DNA of 64,000 bases from Argyresthia goedartella (GCA_949825045.1 OX463824.1:27188001-27252000); one strand, 5' to 3'. Numbered from the stretch's first letter, positions 1 through 10,261 are shown. The notes: generated by a model from the sequence alone, not told the origin. Numbers and translations are program-made.

Positions 1-44
1 ACGATTTTACTTAAGGCTTAGCAGGTAAGGTTATATTTTCAAAA

Positions 45-1212
45 ATAGACATTAACAGGGCCTACCATAACGTATGCGTACGCAAGCAAGATATTGACAA
101 AACGGCAATTATAACCCCGTTCGGCTTGTTTGAATTTCCTAGGATGACTTTTGGGTTGCGTAACGCCGCACAGACCTACCAGCAGTATATGGATCATGAC
201 TTACTTAAAGATATTCAGTCGGTGGAAAATACCACAAAATATAACCAGGATAAACAGTCCTATTTATTCTGTTACATAGACGATATCTTGATTGCAAGCG
301 ACACTCCAGAATTACATAGAGAACATTTAGAGTTAGTATTCAATAGATTGGACGACATCGGTCTCACACTAAACACAGCAAAAAGCGTATTTGGACAAAT
401 TAAATTGGAATTTTTAGGGTTCGAAGTCAGCACGTTAGGTATAAAACCTAAAGGTTGCAAGGTAGAGGCGATACAACATTATCCGAAGCCGGAAACGGTC
501 GAACAATTACGACGTTTTCTAGGCTTGGTGAACTTTTACAGGTCCCACATACCCCATGCTATCAAATATCAAATGCAACTAAACCAATTTTTACACAACA
601 CCAAGAAAATGATAAGAGTAAAATTCCATGGGACGAACAAACATCAAAGGCATTCGAAAAATATAAAAGTAGTTTAAAGGACGCCGCTATTTTATCACAC
701 CCTGTACAGGACGCCAAAATAGCACTCATGACCGACGCGTCAAATACATATGTTGGGGCTGTATTACAACAGTGGAGTAATGATGCATGGACTCCTTTAG
801 GCTTTTATTCAAAAAAAAAAATTACGCCCAGTGCAAATACAGTACGTACGACAGAGAATTGCTAGCAATTTACCCATCCATACAGTATTTCAAAGAATTG
901 ATTGAAGGCCGCGATGTAGTTATATATACAGACCACAAGCCATTAACCTTTGTGTTCAGTAAACAAAACAGCGAGAAGGAGCTACCCAGAAGAGCACGGC
1001 AACTAGCGTACATCAGCGAATACACTAGCGACATACGTCACATCGACGGGGCACAGAACGTTGTTGCTGACGCGTTGTCACGTGTTGATAGCATTCATTT
1101 ACCGTCGACTTTAGATTATGATGAAATAGCTTTAGCTCAAGAAACGGACCCCCAATTGTCATTATTGTTAAATGACACAAGTAACTCTAACAATTGCAAG
1201 TTAAAGCAGTAA
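45..1212 (+). pseudogene. Gypsy RT and RNase H, frameshifted
   Basis: The first frame (to 677) holds RT motifs: a DINRAYHN-like block near 50-75, FPRMTFGLRNAAQTYQ (about 135-180) and the catalytic YIDD box near 274-285, then KLEFLGFEV. The reading then moves to the frame spanning 455-865 (RT thumb and start of RNase H, MTDAS) and again to the frame spanning 787-1212 (YDRELLAIYPSIQYF, YTDHKPLTFVF, VVADALSR). A short A run near 812-820 lies at the second shift. In life this would copy element RNA and degrade the RNA strand. At least two indels make it non-functional as it stands. Confidence 0.85.
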
Positions 1213-1235
1213 AATGTACCCAACACAGATAGGAA

Positions 1236-1745
1236 ATTATATTGCGAAATTTCAACGAGTAGTGTTAGACCGTACATACCGGAAAAATTTAGAAGGGCAG
1301 TTTTTGACGTAGTGCACAACAACAGCCATCCGGGAATTAGAGTAACTAGATCTATGGTAACTAAAAGGTATTTTTGGCCCGGCATGAACAAAGATGTATC
1401 CCGATGGGCTAAAGCTTGCATCAACTGTCAAAAGTCAAAGGTGTCTAGACACACAACTTCAGAATTAGGTAAATTCGGCGAAAGTGCTAAATTCGAATAC
1501 CTACATATCGATATAATAGGGCCTCTACCGACATCCAGGGAAGGGTTCCGATATTGTGTGACAATGATAGACAGATTTTGTCGTTGAATAACGGCGGAGG
1601 CAGTAGCGAAGGTACTGTATGAAGGGTGGATTTGCAGGTATGGGTGTCCAGGGAAGCTTCTCAGTGATAAAGGCCGTCAATTTGAGAGCGAATTATTCCT
1701 TAGTTTAATGAAAATTTTAGGTGTCAAAAAACTTCGTACCACGAG
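1236..1745 (+). pseudogene. Gypsy integrase, truncated
   Basis: An HHCC zinc-binding module is seen (HNNSHPGIRVTR then CINCQKSK, about 1312-1440), followed by the first catalytic aspartate in YLHIDIIGPLP (near 1500) and the second in LLSDKGRQF (near 1660). A TGA at 1585-1587 interrupts the frame where related integrases have a tryptophan. Coding similarity ends near 1745, before the catalytic glutamate, so the domain is truncated as well as interrupted. Confidence 0.8.
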
Positions 1746-2430
1746 CTAAAAAATTTTAAATTGCTCAAATGGCAATTTCAAAATCTCCAGAGGTATCCTA
1801 TTGTAGTAGAGAATGCACTGACCCTTGAAAGAATTGCTAACCTTCGCGAGTCTAAAACGGGGCGCACATAGTCTGTGATTATTTTTTAGGTAAACATTAC
1901 AGCTATCGCTAAGTTTGGAAAATGTTGTAAGGTTCTTGCGTACATACATTATATTTTCGAAAATAAATTGACTAGCTACTGTTAGTATGTCAATTTCTTT
2001 ATAAAGCTCTCTTAAGGAGTCTGTTCGTTTTAAATTATGAATTGCTCGAATAGCTCTTTTCTGTAAAATAAAAATAGTTTGAATATCCGCTGCTTTCCCC
2101 CACAACAAGATACCATAGGACATCACACTATGAAAGTAACTAAAATATACTAGCCTAGATGTAGCCACATCCGTGCTTTGTCTGATGTTCCTAACAGCGT
2201 AAGCCGCAGAACTTAATTTACCAGCCAATTTATCTATGTGGGGTCCCCACTGCAATTTGCTATCAATGGTTATTCCAAGAAACTTAGTATCATTTACTAA
2301 TTCTAACGTGCTGTTGTCTAACACTAAACTGGTCTCAACTTGCCTGACATTTGGAAGTGAGAATTTGATACACTTAGTTTTACCAGCGTTTAACAATAAA
2401 TTATTTATTATTAATTTATTTATATAAAAA
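1746..2430 (-). pseudogene. LINE RT C-terminal fragment (family A)
   Basis: Read on the minus strand, an open frame from about 2430 to 1746 holds the region after the RT catalytic box of a CR1/Jockey-like LINE: NNLLLNAGKTKCIKF, TKFLGITIDSKLQWGPHI, SRLVYFSYFHSVMSYGILLWG and RAIRAIHNLKR. It is nearly identical to the LINE at 61890-63655 over their shared part. Both ends are missing: it starts after the catalytic core and stops inside QFKIF, short of the usual C-terminus. The upstream part of the open frame (2430-2543) is not LINE sequence. A LINE lacking its 3' end is not a normal TPRT product, so a rearrangement or deletion is likely. Confidence 0.85.
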
Positions 2431-3607
2431 TTATCTTCGGTAAAATCGAAAGACGTACAGTAAGAATGAAGAAGTCGTAATAGCGCAGACAGGCGCAAAC
2501 GACGCAACAAACAGTAAATTAACTCTGGAAAAAGCAGCAACATTGGAAACTATTATATACGTGCTTGTAATTGGATAGGAGTCCTATACTACCTGTATCG
2601 ACGTCATGTAAAACGTACGCAGAAGATGTTTAGAAAATAAATCGAGTTGGCAAAGGTAACTGTGGGTGCCGCAACCAACGCGGCCCCACAGCAGCATATT
2701 AATCATATGTAAGAGGTGTAAGTGAACAAGTGCATTATTGTGAGTGAACAAGCGATTTTTGGAAACGTGGAAAGAGACAGTACAGTGTGACTTAATTTAA
2801 AAAAGGTATCTATGTACCCTTAACCCAGTGCAATGTATTTACTTAGAATTGAGTCTGAAATTCCCCAAAATGTAACTTGAAAAGTGAACCTAAATAATTT
2901 AATTACTAGCCAAAATAAAAATACGCCATGCTGTAATCATTCATTTCGATAGTAGGTAATATTTCTACATAGTTGTCGGACTGCGATGTAAAATTTATCC
3001 AGCAAAATTGATGTGCATAGCTTCGGTTATTTATATAATAGAGTATCACGTTCCGACAAATCAGCATGCACTTTGGTATCGAGAGTGTAGCGTTGCAACG
3101 GTATTTGTCCTAGTTGTTAAGACATTGTGTGATTGTAATACTTACTTAAAAATTTAAGTTTTTTTTTAAGAGGAAGGGGATGACTGTAGGGGTACACGAC
3201 ACACTACCACAGGTACATTTATGTCGAGTAAACGTTTTTGGTAATGACAAGCCAGTCGTGTGTTAGAGTCGCACTTGTAAACTAGTTCGCATCTAAGTAT
3301 ATTAAAGTTCAAATACGTGGTGTTTCCTTTAGCTACAGATAGTGACCACCTTTATAACCTATAGGTATACAAAAGAGGTATCAAAAGAAAATAAAATACA
3401 TTATCATGGTATTGGTTTTATTTAAAAGATGTTCTTATGCCATTTGTGCTTAAACATTATTTGGGGCGTATAGGCGCCACGACTGGCTCGAATGAAGCGT
3501 AATCTATAAGTTCAGTATTATTAATATATATCTATGTGAAGTAAACATTCCATACATCTGATCCAGTCTTGTAAAGATGAAAGTCCGTACTTACATATTT
3601 CTTTATC
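2431..3607. other. No gene; possible 3' remains of the first gypsy element
   Basis: There is no coding frame of note. Between about 2520 and 2640 on the plus strand, two out-of-phase pieces read as a hydrophobic stretch (LETIIYVLVIG) and a basic tail (YLYRRHVKRTQKMFRK), which could be the membrane anchor of an env-like protein; this is weak. At 2665-2694 lies a near-palindrome (TGTGGGTGCCGC...GCGGCCCCACA). I could not place an LTR boundary. Confidence 0.35.
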
Positions 3608-3611
3608 TACC

Positions 3612-3812
3612 TGAGATAACATGGGATCTTAGGGCGATAGGTGGCTCAGGAGTCAAACAGCATAACGTTATAATGTTGTATATTTGGGTATAAGAGAGAC
3701 TTAAACTAAGTTACATAGCTATTTATAGTAATATAAATGCTTACTTAACATATTGTACCTATGTGCGTCACAGTGTGTTGTTTGAGAGTGTGAGTGTAAT
3801 TCACACATTACA
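3612..3812 (-). repeat. 3' LTR of the mdg1-like element
   Basis: The 201-bp sequence matches the right-hand copy at 9130-9228 plus 9809-9907 with several substitutions and one small indel. Its outer flank TACC (3608-3611) matches the far flank of the other LTR. Confidence 0.92.
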
Positions 3813-3821
3813 CCTCCCCCG
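3813..3821 (-). other. Polypurine tract
   Basis: On the minus strand CGGGGGAGG lies directly before the 3' LTR. This is the expected place and composition for the plus-strand DNA primer of reverse transcription. Confidence 0.75.
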
Positions 3822-4016
3822 AAAGTTAAGGGTTCACCTCCCTATTTGAAAAAAAAAATGTGTCGCACATAAGCTTACACATTTTTTATGACATAATAAT
3901 AAAACACTTAATTAAGGTTGTCAACAATCACATAATAATTTATTGGTAAAATAATTTTGTATTATTTTTATGAATTATATATTCTTTATTATCTTTCAAA
4001 ATTTTTACACTACACT

Positions 4017-4471
4017 TTAAATCTTTAAAGCGCCTAAGCTTTTGTGGCTATTCTCAAGAGCACCTATAGTCTCATGATGATACGCTGTCGAATTAGAATA
4101 GAATAGAATAGAATAGAATAGAATAGAATAGAATAGAATAGAATAATCTTTATTTGGCACATAAAAATACAATAGAATAAATTAACTTAAAATTATTACA
4201 GTCTTATGTACGAGTATTATGCACCAAAAAGGTCTCCACTCAGCCAATTAAACTTAATAATACCTAGTAAACTACAAACTTCTGTCATCACTGTTGACAT
4301 ATTCTCGGTTCCTTTATCAGTAATTATTTCTCTAGGTATACCGTATCTTAAAATAAAGTTATTTACTAATACCGATGCAACAGAAACGGTGGCTTTCCTT
4401 TCTAAAGGATACGCCTCTACATATTTACTTAAATTACACTGTAATGTTAATATATGTATACCTATAACCAT
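4017..4471 (-). pseudogene. Integrase core of the mdg1-like element, split
   Basis: This continues the pol frame after a small frameshift near 4450-4470. The minus strand from 4471 holds NLSKYVEAYPLERKAT and the second catalytic aspartate in IITDKGTE (about 4290-4310). A 151-bp LINE tail (4095-4245) then interrupts it. Beyond it, at about 4020-4090, the frame resumes with TAYHHETIGALENSHK, which carries the catalytic glutamate, and soon meets a stop. The integrase is therefore inactive. Target-site AATT flanks the inserted tail. Confidence 0.8.
4095..4245 (-). mobile_element. LINE 3' tail inserted in integrase, with (GAATA)n tract
   Basis: A pentamer tract of about ten TAGAA units (4095-4144) is followed by CTTTATTTGGCACATAAAA. 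On the minus strand this reads as a LINE 3' end (...GTGCCAAATAAAG) with an (ATTCT)n tail. The minus strand also encodes the short end WLSGDLFGA followed by a stop, which resembles a LINE ORF2 terminus. AATT occurs at both edges (4091-4094 and 4246-4249), a likely target duplication. The insert is strongly 5'-truncated, as expected for a LINE. Confidence 0.8.
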
Positions 4472-7349
4472 GGTTGTCTATTTCTAATGGACCCATTATA
4501 TCTATACTCATTCGTTCGAAAGCGCTACTTGGGGTGGTTGTGATAACCATTGGTTCCCGTGTATGCTTATTTGTGTGTTTCTGCATCTGGCAGAGTTTAC
4601 ACTTCTTCACATATTCAGTGACGTCATTATAAATACCTGGCCAGTAGTATTGTTTCCTAATGTTATTTAACATTCTATTGACCCCAGAATGACCGCTTGT
4701 GGGTAATAAATGGAAGTCATTTAAAATAATAGTCATGTCATCTTTATTCGTAATGCGATTAACGCCTTTAACTATCAATAATCTTGGAATTGTACAATTC
4801 ATAAGTTTTAATTCTCTTGATAAACACGTTAAAAAGTTAACTTCTCTTTTTTCTTTTAAAACAATAAACTCCTCAATTTTATATTTTCTGCAAAGGGACT
4901 CTAGTTCTCTCGTTATTTCACTCACGGAACATAACGATCGAGAAGTTAGGTATATAACAGACATTGAGGGAACGTAGACACATAAATTATTTGCACTAGC
5001 GACTTTTTCTACGTTTTCAAACTTTGAATAGTTTTTACATGTTATCATCAACTCTACTAAATCAGTATTTTTCGGTCGTTTGAGAATTTCTACCGCTCGA
5101 GGTTGATCAGACCTTGAATTAGTGGAAATCTCATTGTCAGTCAAGTCAGGCTGTAATCTTCTTTTCTGAGCTCTAGTCATGACCAATACAACGTTTTCAT
5201 GCATTTTTTGCAACTCTTGACTATTTTTAGGAAGTTCTGAAGGTCTCGGAAGACGACTCAATGCATCTGCAGCTGCGTTGCATCGTCCCGGAACATACTC
5301 TATATCAAAGTCATATTCTTTGAGATAAAGTCTAAACTTTGTTAACCTACTCGATGGATCGGTCATGTTGAATAAATAAATCAGTGGCTTATGATCAGTT
5401 CGTATGAGAAACTTTCTGCCGTACAAATAAGGTCTAAAATGCTTAATTGACCATACGATTGCTAATAATTCTAACTCAATAACAGGATATCGGGTTTCGG
5501 CTGGTTTTAAATTACGGCTCGCGTACGCTATCACGCGACCATTCTTGTTAGACAATACGGCGCCTAGCCCTATCTTTGATGCGTCTGTCTGTAAAGTAAA
5601 GCTATTACTATCTGAAAAATCTGGATAATCTAGTACTGGTGGCTGAATAAGAGAGTTTTTCAATGTTTGAAATGCATTTTCGCATTTCGAGCACCAGTTA
5701 AAAACTGCGTTTTTCTTAGATAACTGAGTTAAAGGTTGTGAAATTTCTGCAAATCGTGAGATGAATCTTCTATAATAATTGGCAAACGCAACGAATCCTT
5801 TTACTTCCTCTACTTTGCTGGGTCGTTGGTAATTAACTAAAGTGTCTATTTTAGACGGGTCTGGTGAAATCCCTTCTGCTGTGATTTTATGACCTAAATA
5901 CATTATCTCCTTACGTAAAAATTCGCATTTAAGTGGATTTAATTTCATATTTACTTCTCTAAGTCTGTCTAAAACACGTATCAAGTTTCTATTGTGATCT
6001 TCTATGCTATTTCCAATTACGATACAGTCATCAAGGTAAATAAAACATTTTTTGTAATTTAATCCTGACATAGCTATGGTCATTAATCGAGAGAATGCAC
6101 TTGGGCTTGTCTTAAGACCCATGGGGCATCTCTTCATCTGATACATCTTATCGACTGTGAAGGCTGTATACTTGCGTGACGACTCATCAAGCGACAACTG
6201 ATAATATGATTGTGACAAATCGAACTTCGTATAGTAAATGCAATGTGATAATGATTCAAGGATCTCAGTTATGTTTGGTAAAGGAAATTTAATGTCCTGA
6301 ATATTGTTATTTAATTGCCTATAATCAATTACAAGCCTCCATTTCTTCTCACCTGACTTATCCGTCTTTTTAGGTACAAGAAGAACGGGGCTGGACCACT
6401 CGGAAATGGTTTCCTCAATAATGTCGTTATCTAACATGTCCTGAATCTGTTTCTGAACCTCATTTTTCAATGCCTGTGGAAGCCTGTAAGGTTTTCTGTA
6501 AACTGGAGTAACATTATCCTTTAATTGAATGGAATGCTGCAATAAATTAGTAAGAGATAGTTTATCTCCTGGCAAATGGAAAACATCTGCGTACTTAGCA
6601 CAAATCTTCTGAATACCCGTTAGTTCCTCTTCGTTTAGATATGACGATAAATTTAACAGATTTAATAACGTACGAACTCTGTCTGGACTTATCTTTCTCT
6701 GGTCAAAATTACATACGTCAAAATATTCGTCTAATTCGTGAGTCTCTAAACTAGAACAATCAATATCTATTTGTCTATCTGTGGTATTTAATATTCGAAT
6801 AGGTATTTTACCATTTTCCGGTTTTGTAATAATTCCCGCAACAAAAACACCTTCCTGTATCTCGGTCGCTAAAGTTACACAATCTCTGACCGCTGACGTT
6901 GGGATGTATTTTACTATCTCACAACGTGGCCCTATACTATAAATATAGTTTTCTGTACTCTCTATCGGGATTGTGACAGCTTGACTTTGGTTCTTCAAAC
7001 TCAAAGTACAATTTCTGTTGTTAATTATCGCTTCATAGCGAGTGAAAAAATTATGTCCTACAATTCCATCTGCACTGCATGATAGTTTCTTAAAAACGTA
7101 AAAAATTTGTTTAAAAATTAAACCATTATATTCTAAATTTAAATAAACATATCCCTCTGAAACTAAACTACCACATATACCATTAGTCTTTATTCTATCC
7201 TCAATAATATTTGGTACAAAATCATATTTTTGTAACCATTCATACCTTATCACACATATACTTGCACCACTATCTACTAAAAGATCTATCGATTTATTAT
7301 TTACGCTACATGATATTTTAGAAGTATTATTCACGTTAAAAATTCTCAA
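4434..7349 (-). CDS. pol: Pol polyprotein: protease, RT, RNase H, integrase N-terminus
   Basis: The 971-residue frame is long and unbroken. Visible in order: retropepsin site LLVDSGAS near residues 24-31, followed by DGIVGHNFF; RT blocks WSSPVLLVPKK, WRLVIDYRQLN, FDLSQSYYQL, MGLKTSPSAFSRLM and the catalytic YLDD (about residue 420); RNase H with LQTDASKIGLGAV and RTDHKPLIYLF; the integrase HHCC zinc module (HSGVNRML...CKLCQMQ); and the first integrase aspartate in MSIDIMGPL. The frame lies +1 relative to gag and overlaps its end (it is open back through the gag stop), so the listed start is only the first possible start codon and synthesis is probably by frameshift. The end is premature owing to an indel near 4450. 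Confidence 0.88.
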   Translation of the reverse strand: MRIFNVNNTSKISCSVNNKSIDLLVDSGASICVIRYEWLQKYDFVPNIIEDRIKTNGICGSLVSEGYVYLNLEYNGLIFKQIFYVFKKLSCSADGIVGHNFFTRYEAIINNRNCTLSLKNQSQAVTIPIESTENYIYSIGPRCEIVKYIPTSAVRDCVTLATEIQEGVFVAGIITKPENGKIPIRILNTTDRQIDIDCSSLETHELDEYFDVCNFDQRKISPDRVRTLLNLLNLSSYLNEEELTGIQKICAKYADVFHLPGDKLSLTNLLQHSIQLKDNVTPVYRKPYRLPQALKNEVQKQIQDMLDNDIIEETISEWSSPVLLVPKKTDKSGEKKWRLVIDYRQLNNNIQDIKFPLPNITEILESLSHCIYYTKFDLSQSYYQLSLDESSRKYTAFTVDKMYQMKRCPMGLKTSPSAFSRLMTIAMSGLNYKKCFIYLDDCIVIGNSIEDHNRNLIRVLDRLREVNMKLNPLKCEFLRKEIMYLGHKITAEGISPDPSKIDTLVNYQRPSKVEEVKGFVAFANYYRRFISRFAEISQPLTQLSKKNAVFNWCSKCENAFQTLKNSLIQPPVLDYPDFSDSNSFTLQTDASKIGLGAVLSNKNGRVIAYASRNLKPAETRYPVIELELLAIVWSIKHFRPYLYGRKFLIRTDHKPLIYLFNMTDPSSRLTKFRLYLKEYDFDIEYVPGRCNAAADALSRLPRPSELPKNSQELQKMHENVVLVMTRAQKRRLQPDLTDNEISTNSRSDQPRAVEILKRPKNTDLVELMITCKNYSKFENVEKVASANNLCVYVPSMSVIYLTSRSLCSVSEITRELESLCRKYKIEEFIVLKEKREVNFLTCLSRELKLMNCTIPRLLIVKGVNRITNKDDMTIILNDFHLLPTSGHSGVNRMLNNIRKQYYWPGIYNDVTEYVKKCKLCQMQKHTNKHTREPMVITTTPSSAFERMSIDIMGPLEIDNHGYRYTYINITV

Positions 7350-7350
7350 G

Positions 7351-8556
7351 TTAGGTACGAAAAAATTTTTCGCCCTCAGCGCGATTGTAATGATTGCTGT
7401 CGGTGGCGGCGTCTACGTCAGAGCTTATGTGCTGTACGCGCTGACTCTGCGAGAATCGGCCTCGGCCATGCGAACCTCTGTTCGTTGAACTCTGCCAACG
7501 ACCTCTTCCTCTATGACCTGAGTTCGTTCGTTCGTTAACGTTCCCTACGTTCACCGGCGAATTCTGATTTTGATTACCGAATGACGGTCTAAAAGAACCC
7601 CTACAGAACCTATTGTTCCTAGATCGGTAGTTTCCGCGATACTGACCCCGAGTACTTTGCGTGCGGTTAAAATGAAATGACGAGGGCTCTGTTGATGACA
7701 TCGTTTGTTCATCGATAGCAGCTCGTATGGATTCTGTCAGTGAGGAAAATTGCCTCGAAGCGATAATCGTACTCAATCTTGAGTCAGATAATTCATCTGC
7801 AAAACGCTTCATTGCAGTCTTTTCATTGAGAGGCCTTAATATCTCATATCTCCCTTCATCACCATCGGCCTGGGCTATTGTAAGATTAACGAATAGCTCT
7901 TCCAACTCTGAGCCAAATGATTGTACCGTCCTACGTCCCTGTCTTGATCTATACAGCTGAGATTGTAAGGCTTCAGCCGATTTCTTCGGTACTAAGGACT
8001 TAGTCATATCGCTAACTAAATCTCTAACGCTTGGATACGATGATCTCAATCTTAACTTTGCACTTGCTGAAAGTCTGGTCTTTAACACAAATTCTATCAG
8101 CATGATTCTCGACTGTTCTTTAATCATTGTACTATATAACTTAATCCCATCTATCAACTGCTTAGTGACTTGCTCCTGTCCTGTCATCACAGGTAACAAG
8201 GCAATCGCTGTCTTGATATCAAATTCACTAGCCATTGTTAACACTTTTTCTGAACTATTATCACAAGTCTGGGATGAAGAATCCTTAAAGGTAACTAACT
8301 CACAAATCCTACTATATATCCTATGTATTTCTTCTACTAAACTCTTAGCAACTGGCACATCCTCAGCACCAATATTCGACTGATTGATCTTTTCGTTCAA
8401 TACCGATACAATTCTTGACAGTTCACTATACCTCTGTTTCGCTTCATAAAACTTTTTGTAGGCTAACTCACCACTTCTTTTCTCTGGACCTAATTTAACT
8501 AAATATTCCCTTACGTAATCTAATTTCAAACGCAAATCATCTAATTCCTTAGGCAT
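7351..8556 (-). CDS. gag: Gag-like protein, RG-rich C-terminus, mdg1-like element
   Basis: The 401-residue frame begins at an ATG (8556) shortly after the leader and ends just before pol. The N-terminal 100 residues are charged and helical. A middle domain contains ALLPVMTGQE and a segment rich in leucine and serine that would fit the capsid of gypsy gag proteins. The last 110 residues are full of R, G, N and Q (RGQYRGNYRSRNN; RGRGRW), a basic RNA-binding tail that takes the place of the missing CCHC zinc knuckle. The stop (7351-7353) lies within the pol overlap. The frame is intact, which is notable in an element whose LTRs have diverged by several percent. Confidence 0.82.
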   Translation of the reverse strand: MPKELDDLRLKLDYVREYLVKLGPEKRSGELAYKKFYEAKQRYSELSRIVSVLNEKINQSNIGAEDVPVAKSLVEEIHRIYSRICELVTFKDSSSQTCDNSSEKVLTMASEFDIKTAIALLPVMTGQEQVTKQLIDGIKLYSTMIKEQSRIMLIEFVLKTRLSASAKLRLRSSYPSVRDLVSDMTKSLVPKKSAEALQSQLYRSRQGRRTVQSFGSELEELFVNLTIAQADGDEGRYEILRPLNEKTAMKRFADELSDSRLSTIIASRQFSSLTESIRAAIDEQTMSSTEPSSFHFNRTQSTRGQYRGNYRSRNNRFCRGSFRPSFGNQNQNSPVNVGNVNERTNSGHRGRGRWQSSTNRGSHGRGRFSQSQRVQHISSDVDAATDSNHYNRAEGEKFFRT

Positions 8557-9110
8557 GGTAACATTATAAATTCAAAAAAATATTCGCCTATCGCTGCAAC
8601 ATAAACTAAAAATAACACAGTACATAATGAATAACTTACTTGATTGCTGTACTGGCAGATTTAACTAATCTAGGTCGAACGTGACGAGGCTGGCGGCGGG
8701 GCGGCAGCGGGGCGCTGACCATGACGGTAGCTGGGCACTCCACGAGGCAGGAACAGGTCATCTTCTTGATGTGGCCGGGAAAAACCTGGACTCCCCTTCC
8801 GGTTGCAGTCAGTCTTCTAACGAGTCGGGTCACCCTGTACTCCCCGTCCGGTCGCAGTCAATCTTGATGTCTTGATAGTGTTGCTTGAGTTTATTTAGTT
8901 ATCTTCACACGAGGGCCGCTTATTATTTATCTTCTTAAAAAGTTACTGCATAGGTAATTTTGTCTTCATTTTCCGTTGGAATTTTCTTCTAATTTTCTTC
9001 ATTACGCGTGTTTCAGTTTTTCTGCATAATTTCCAATGGGTAGTCTTCAGTTTCGTCTTCATAATATTTCACTGGATGTCTTGATCTTCATTCTTGAACG
9101 CTGATCGCAG
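8557..9110 (-). other. 5' leader of the mdg1-like element
   Basis: No coding frame is convincing. Around 8785-8870 two similar units occur in tandem (GGACTCCCCTTCCGGTTGCAG and TGTACTCCCCGTCCGGTCGC, about 60 bp apart). The rest is T-rich on the plus strand and reads as untranslated leader between PBS and gag. Confidence 0.6.
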
Positions 9111-9129
9111 GTGGCCTGCAAGGTCGCCA
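9111..9129 (-). other. Primer binding site
   Basis: On the minus strand the sequence directly after the 5' LTR is TGGCGACCTTGCAGGCCAC. The first eight bases match the tRNA-Arg-type PBS that I associate with mdg1/412. Only the beginning is convincing. Confidence 0.65.
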
Positions 9130-9228
9130 TGAGATAACATGGGATCTTAGGGCGATAGGTGGCTCAGGAGTCAAACAGCATAACATTATGTTGTATATTT
9201 GGGTATAAGAGAGACTTAAACTAAGTTA

Positions 9229-9806
9229 CAGACCTATAAACTTAAGCTGATACTTGCATTTGTGTGAGTGCACACCGATAGTGTAGAGTGTCAATCGGCT
9301 TGAGGCGCGGCCCGTCCCGCGCATGGTTTAAACTGGTTTATACTAGTTTATAGCAAGCGGCCTGAGGCGTGGCACGTCCGCTACGCACCGCTTCCCTGCC
9401 GCCCGCTCACATACTTCACTTCACCTCCGGTACTGGTAGCAGATAGACGTGTAATTTTATGTGATTGATTGTGTTTGAAATATTAGTGAAATGGCTCCTA
9501 CTGCTCCTGGCTGCTGCTAATGGCTCCTACAATCGACGATATAACGGAACGATTAATTATTAACACAGGCTCTGACTCTGATGAATCATCAGACGAGAGT
9601 GAAGATGAAGATGCAATGAGCGGAGTAGAAGAGTTATAAGATTCAGTCATTATGAGGTCGAGAATTGGACAGTTGGTAACATTGTGTTTTATGGACTTCG
9701 TTTAAATAAAACATTGATTTATTGATTTATTTGTATGTGTTTTACTAACTGTACTTTTGGCGATCACTCACACAAATGCAAGTATCAGCTTAAGTTGATA
9801 GGTCTG
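9229..9806. mobile_element. 578-bp TIR DNA transposon inserted in the LTR
   Basis: Inverted ends of about 40 bp (CAGACCTAT.AACTTAAGC...) face each other, with TA at 9227-9228 and 9807-9808. The uninterrupted site is seen in the partner LTR near 3710-3718 and confirms a clean insertion. The TA duplication suggests the Tc1/mariner group; a TACA duplication is an alternative reading. The element is too small to encode a transposase and is non-autonomous. Confidence 0.88.
9520..9639 (+). pseudogene. Remnant of a transposase N-terminus, acidic 39-residue frame
   Basis: The short frame MAPTIDDITERL... is followed by a run of S, D and E (SDSDESSDESEDED). Acidic, serine-rich N-termini are common in some DNA transposases. 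It lies inside the 578-bp TIR element and probably marks the start of an internally deleted transposase gene. A possible polyadenylation signal AATAAA follows near 9705. I cannot name the family. Confidence 0.4.
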
Positions 9807-9911
9807 TACATAGCTATTTATAGTAATATAAATGCTTACTTAACATATTGTACCTATGTACGTCACAGTGTGTTGTTTGAGAGTTTGAGTGTTATTCACA
9901 AATTACATACC

Positions 9912-10261
9912 GGTCTTCAGTAAATCGCATTTGGATTGTTCATTTCTGAGAACTTTGCTTTTCAGGTATTGCAGAAAGCAGGCGAAGTATCAGAAACATA
10001 GGTTTTTTGCCATCTATCATTATTAAGAGCAATTCGTGATTTATAGATACGTCTCCTACTTTTGTGGTTGCAGGACTTAAATTTGGTCTTCAACTACTTT
10101 TCTTCCTCTTTCTGCTGACTCTTCAGTTCCTTTCATTGATTTGAGCACAACAGGTTGACAGTAAAATGTAGACGACGGTCGATCGTGTTCCCACATAATA
10201 ATGCCATCCGAAAGAATCCTTAATGGAACCAAACTAATCATAATAGTAGTTTAAGTGACTG
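9912..10261. other. No feature recognised
   Basis: AT-rich sequence between the mdg1-like element and the next MITE, with no coding frame, repeat or signal that I can support. Confidence 0.5.

Larger units (their letters stand above)
1..1745 (+). mobile_element. Ty3/gypsy LTR retrotransposon fragment (CsRn1-like), 5' side outside window
   Basis: A pol region runs in the order reverse transcriptase, RNase H, integrase, which is the Ty3/gypsy order. It enters the window already inside the RT domain and stops abruptly near 1745, where a minus-strand LINE fragment begins. The RNase H end (residues like RARQLAYISEYT followed by a chromodomain-free link and VVADALSR) resembles the CsRn1 group of gypsy elements as I remember it; that clade call is tentative. 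No LTR is visible on either side within the window. Confidence 0.8.
3612..9907 (-). mobile_element. mdg1/412-like Ty3/gypsy element with both LTRs
   Basis: Both LTRs are present (3612-3812 and 9130-9907, the second enlarged by a later insertion), in TG...CA form. A 4-bp target duplication TACC lies at 3608-3611 and 9908-9911. Gag and pol lie between them on the minus strand. The gag without a zinc knuckle but with an RG-rich tail, the PBS beginning TGGCGACC and the integrase type resemble Drosophila mdg1/412. The element is broken by a LINE tail in integrase, a small frameshift and the LTR insertion. Confidence 0.9.
9130..9907 (-). repeat. 5' LTR of the mdg1-like element, interrupted
   Basis: Without the TIR element at 9229-9806 and its TA duplication, this LTR is about 198 bp and aligns along its whole length with 3612-3812. 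Differences include a small deletion near 9184 and scattered substitutions. The outer flank TACC (9908-9911) is the target duplication. Confidence 0.9.

Noticed and set aside
4095..4144. CRISPR-like or satellite array
   Set aside because: It is a plain pentanucleotide microsatellite forming the tail of a LINE insertion.
8636..8875. Opposed 64-65-codon frames in the mdg1-like leader
   Set aside because: They arise from two tandem GC-richer units of the leader; no domain and no conserved start.
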